NCBI RefSeq assembly: GCF_029051645.1
Contig: NZ_JAACFS010000005.1
Coordinates: forward strand, 124,001-188,000
Direction: 5' to 3'
Length of the DNA stretch: 64,000 nucleotides
DNA from: Bradyrhizobium sp. CSA112
Lineage (GTDB): Bacteria > Pseudomonadota > Alphaproteobacteria > Rhizobiales > Xanthobacteraceae
Part shown: one piece after another, positions 62,559-64,000 of the stretch
Position numbering within the stretch: position 1 is the first letter of the stretch
Layout: every line of letters begins with the position of its first letter
Program-made: the position numbers and the translations under genes
The notes under the pieces: generated by a model
Seen by the model: the letters and a program-made list of their open reading frames with translations, nothing else
Told to the model about the DNA's origin: nothing
Database searches by the model: none

Positions 62559-63410
62559 ATGTCGAAGCGCCCGCCACATCCATCAAATATCCAACGGCCG
62601 GGTTCGAGCAGTCAGGTGCTCGAAAGCGCGGCGTTTGCGTTGCGGATGCAGCGTCCCAATGAGGCCGAGCGGCTTGCCTTTGGTGTATTGAAATCGGACC
62701 GGGGCAATGCCCTTGCCGCGCAAATTCTCGGACGCGCGCTGCTGATGCAGAACCGTGCCGACGAGGCGATCGCCCCGTTGGAGAGGGCGACGCGTCGCAG
62801 TGACGATCCGCAGATCGAAACCCTGCTGGCCGGGGCATTGGCCGCCATCGGGCGGGGCCACGAGGCGCTTGACCGGTTGCGCCGGATCATTGCGCGGCGG
62901 CCGCCATTTCCGCCGGCGTTTCTCGAGTATGCGGGCCAGCTTGGCAAAATTGGACGCGTCGACGAGGCCATCGCGGTGCTCGAAAGCGGGCTTGCGCTCA
63001 CCCCCGACGCAGTCGATCTGCGAGCAGGGCTTGGGTATCTCCATATGAAACGCAACGATCGCGCCAAGGCGCGCGCCATTTTTTCGCAACTGCTCGCGGC
63101 GGCGCCGGAACGGTACGACGTTCTCGTTGGGTTGGCCAAGGTGATGGGGCTGGACGGTGAATATGCCGCCGCCGCCGATCTCTATCGGCGCGCGCTCGGG
63201 ATGCGGCCCGACGATGCCGTGACGCGCACCAATCTCGGCATATGCCAGCTTGAGATGGGTGAGCGCGAGGCGGGAGAAGCGAACCTGCGTGCGATAACGC
63301 GTGGCGCGCCGCAGTTGGCCGGGCAGGCGCTCACCTCGCTCGCCGCCGCTTCGCATGGTCGTTTCTTCCTGCGGCCGAGCGCCGCCGCGAAGTTCCTGAG
63401 CGTTGAATGA
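62559..63410 (+). CDS. tetratricopeptide repeat protein
   Basis: This 283-residue protein is built from TPR-type helical pairs: AERLAFGVLKSDRGNALAAQILGRALL, ALDRLRRIIARRPPFPPAFLEYAG, AIAVLESGLALTPDAVDLRAGLGYLH and LYRRALGMRPDDAVTRTNLGICQ. It has no signal peptide or catalytic motif, so it is a likely scaffold. ATG 62559 starts MSKRPPHPS; an upstream open frame to 62289 looks non-coding. The gene ends 12 bases from the convergent next gene. Confidence 0.85.
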   Translation: MSKRPPHPSNIQRPGSSSQVLESAAFALRMQRPNEAERLAFGVLKSDRGNALAAQILGRALLMQNRADEAIAPLERATRRSDDPQIETLLAGALAAIGRGHEALDRLRRIIARRPPFPPAFLEYAGQLGKIGRVDEAIAVLESGLALTPDAVDLRAGLGYLHMKRNDRAKARAIFSQLLAAAPERYDVLVGLAKVMGLDGEYAAAADLYRRALGMRPDDAVTRTNLGICQLEMGEREAGEANLRAITRGAPQLAGQALTSLAAASHGRFFLRPSAAAKFLSVE

Positions 63411-63422
63411 AGCTGACTGTCG

Positions 63423-64000
63423 TTATGCCCGGAATTGCCGGCGATAGATGCCGGTCTCGCGGTAGATCGCAGTTGTGAGATCGTGCGTCCGCTGCGCATC
63501 TTCCTTGGTGAATGTCGCCGTGCGCGCGATCCAGCTTTCTCGTTTGACCGGCATGCACTGAGCGACCGGCGTACCCTTCGGCAGCACGCCGCTGAAATTC
63601 GCGTCGTGCCAATGCGCCGGAAAATGTATCCAGTTGTCATGGTAGAGGTCGCAATCGACCAGGCCGGTCAGCGTGGTGAACGGCAAATCGAAGCGGTTGG
63701 CCGGATGCGTGAACAGCACCGAATAGCCTTCCGGCGCCTGGATCGTCCATAGGTTGTGGAATTTGATCAGGAAGCGATCGGCGTCGAACAGCGGCGTGCC
63801 GCTGACCTGACTGGCGTCGTGGAAGCCGACCGGCGATCGTACGAAGCCGACCTCTCCGCCTGGCGGCAGATCGTTGTCCCAGGTGAATTCGCCGTTCTCG
63901 ACCTTCAGGTCGCAGATCAGCGGAATCAAAAAGCCGGAGGTCATGGCGTCGACAAAGGGCGGACAACGCTTGAGCGTGTCGCCGACCCGGAAAAGGACCG
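63423..64000 (-). CDS. unrecognised protein, C-terminal part (cut by right edge)
   Basis: An open frame from the right edge runs to TAA at 63423, giving the last 191 residues. It contains CPPFVDAMTSGFLIPL, LWTIQAPEGYSVLFTHPANR and FPAHWHDANFSGVLPKGTPVAQCMPVKRESW, including Trp-His and Cys positions typical of a beta-rich domain. It resembles a DUF6065-type hypothetical, but I am not sure. There is no membrane segment in this part. Confidence 0.65.
   Translation of the reverse strand, partial: VLFRVGDTLKRCPPFVDAMTSGFLIPLICDLKVENGEFTWDNDLPPGGEVGFVRSPVGFHDASQVSGTPLFDADRFLIKFHNLWTIQAPEGYSVLFTHPANRFDLPFTTLTGLVDCDLYHDNWIHFPAHWHDANFSGVLPKGTPVAQCMPVKRESWIARTATFTKEDAQRTHDLTTAIYRETGIYRRQFRA

Overview
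The window is a piece of chromosome from a high-GC alphaproteobacterium, most likely Bradyrhizobium or a close relative in the Nitrobacteraceae (inference). The signs are divK-pleD, an EipB-type periplasmic protein, a phasin, clpS-clpA, a PyrC-like protein of the non-catalytic type beside pyrB, a gatCAB operon, and several copies of palindromic intergenic repeats typical of Bradyrhizobium. I saw no tRNA, rRNA, CRISPR array, insertion sequence, prophage or complete mobile element.

Region 1 (1-15.2 kb) carries envelope and proteostasis genes: a membrane J-domain protein, a D,D-carboxypeptidase with a SPOR tail, a phasin behind a promoter with two palindromic operators, clpS-clpA, a PilZ protein, a SPOR-tailed lytic transglycosylase, an AzlCD amino-acid exporter pair, a TrmO-like protein, HIT, FemAB-like acyltransferase, GDPD, RidA and EipB.

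Region 2 (15.2-22.1 kb) holds a 2-oxoacid dehydrogenase operon (E1 alpha, E1 beta, E2, with no E3). It is followed on the same strand by an NfeD protease, a slipin, a GYD-domain protein and a second RidA.

Region 3 (22.1-51.5 kb) is a run of housekeeping genes (dinB-DUF3572, divK-pleD, rpmG, NUDIX, DUF983, rnr, topA, dprA, plsY, pyrC', pyrB, ruvX). Accessory cassettes sit between them: serine hydrolase, TetR/MFS, flavin monooxygenase, two divergent HxlR-controlled redox genes, an amidase, a VanX-like dipeptidase, an AidB-like acyl-CoA dehydrogenase, a CPBP protease and an AEC carrier.

Region 4 (51.6-64 kb) has a cyclase-family protein, LysR with nitronate monooxygenase, and the gat operon with two small unknown genes wedged between gatC, gatA and gatB. 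After that come a 30-residue lysine-rich protein, about 1 kb without a supported gene, a Sel1-like protein, a SEC-C/DUF1186 protein, a TPR protein and an unrecognised gene cut by the right edge.

The observations most worth following are: the doubly palindromic phasin promoter; the PyrC homologue lacking its HxH metal site; the E1-E2/NfeD/slipin/GYD/RidA gene row with an altered E2 HxxxDG motif; the unknown genes inside the gat operon; the lysine-rich mini-protein; and the palindromes between divergent regulator/target pairs.
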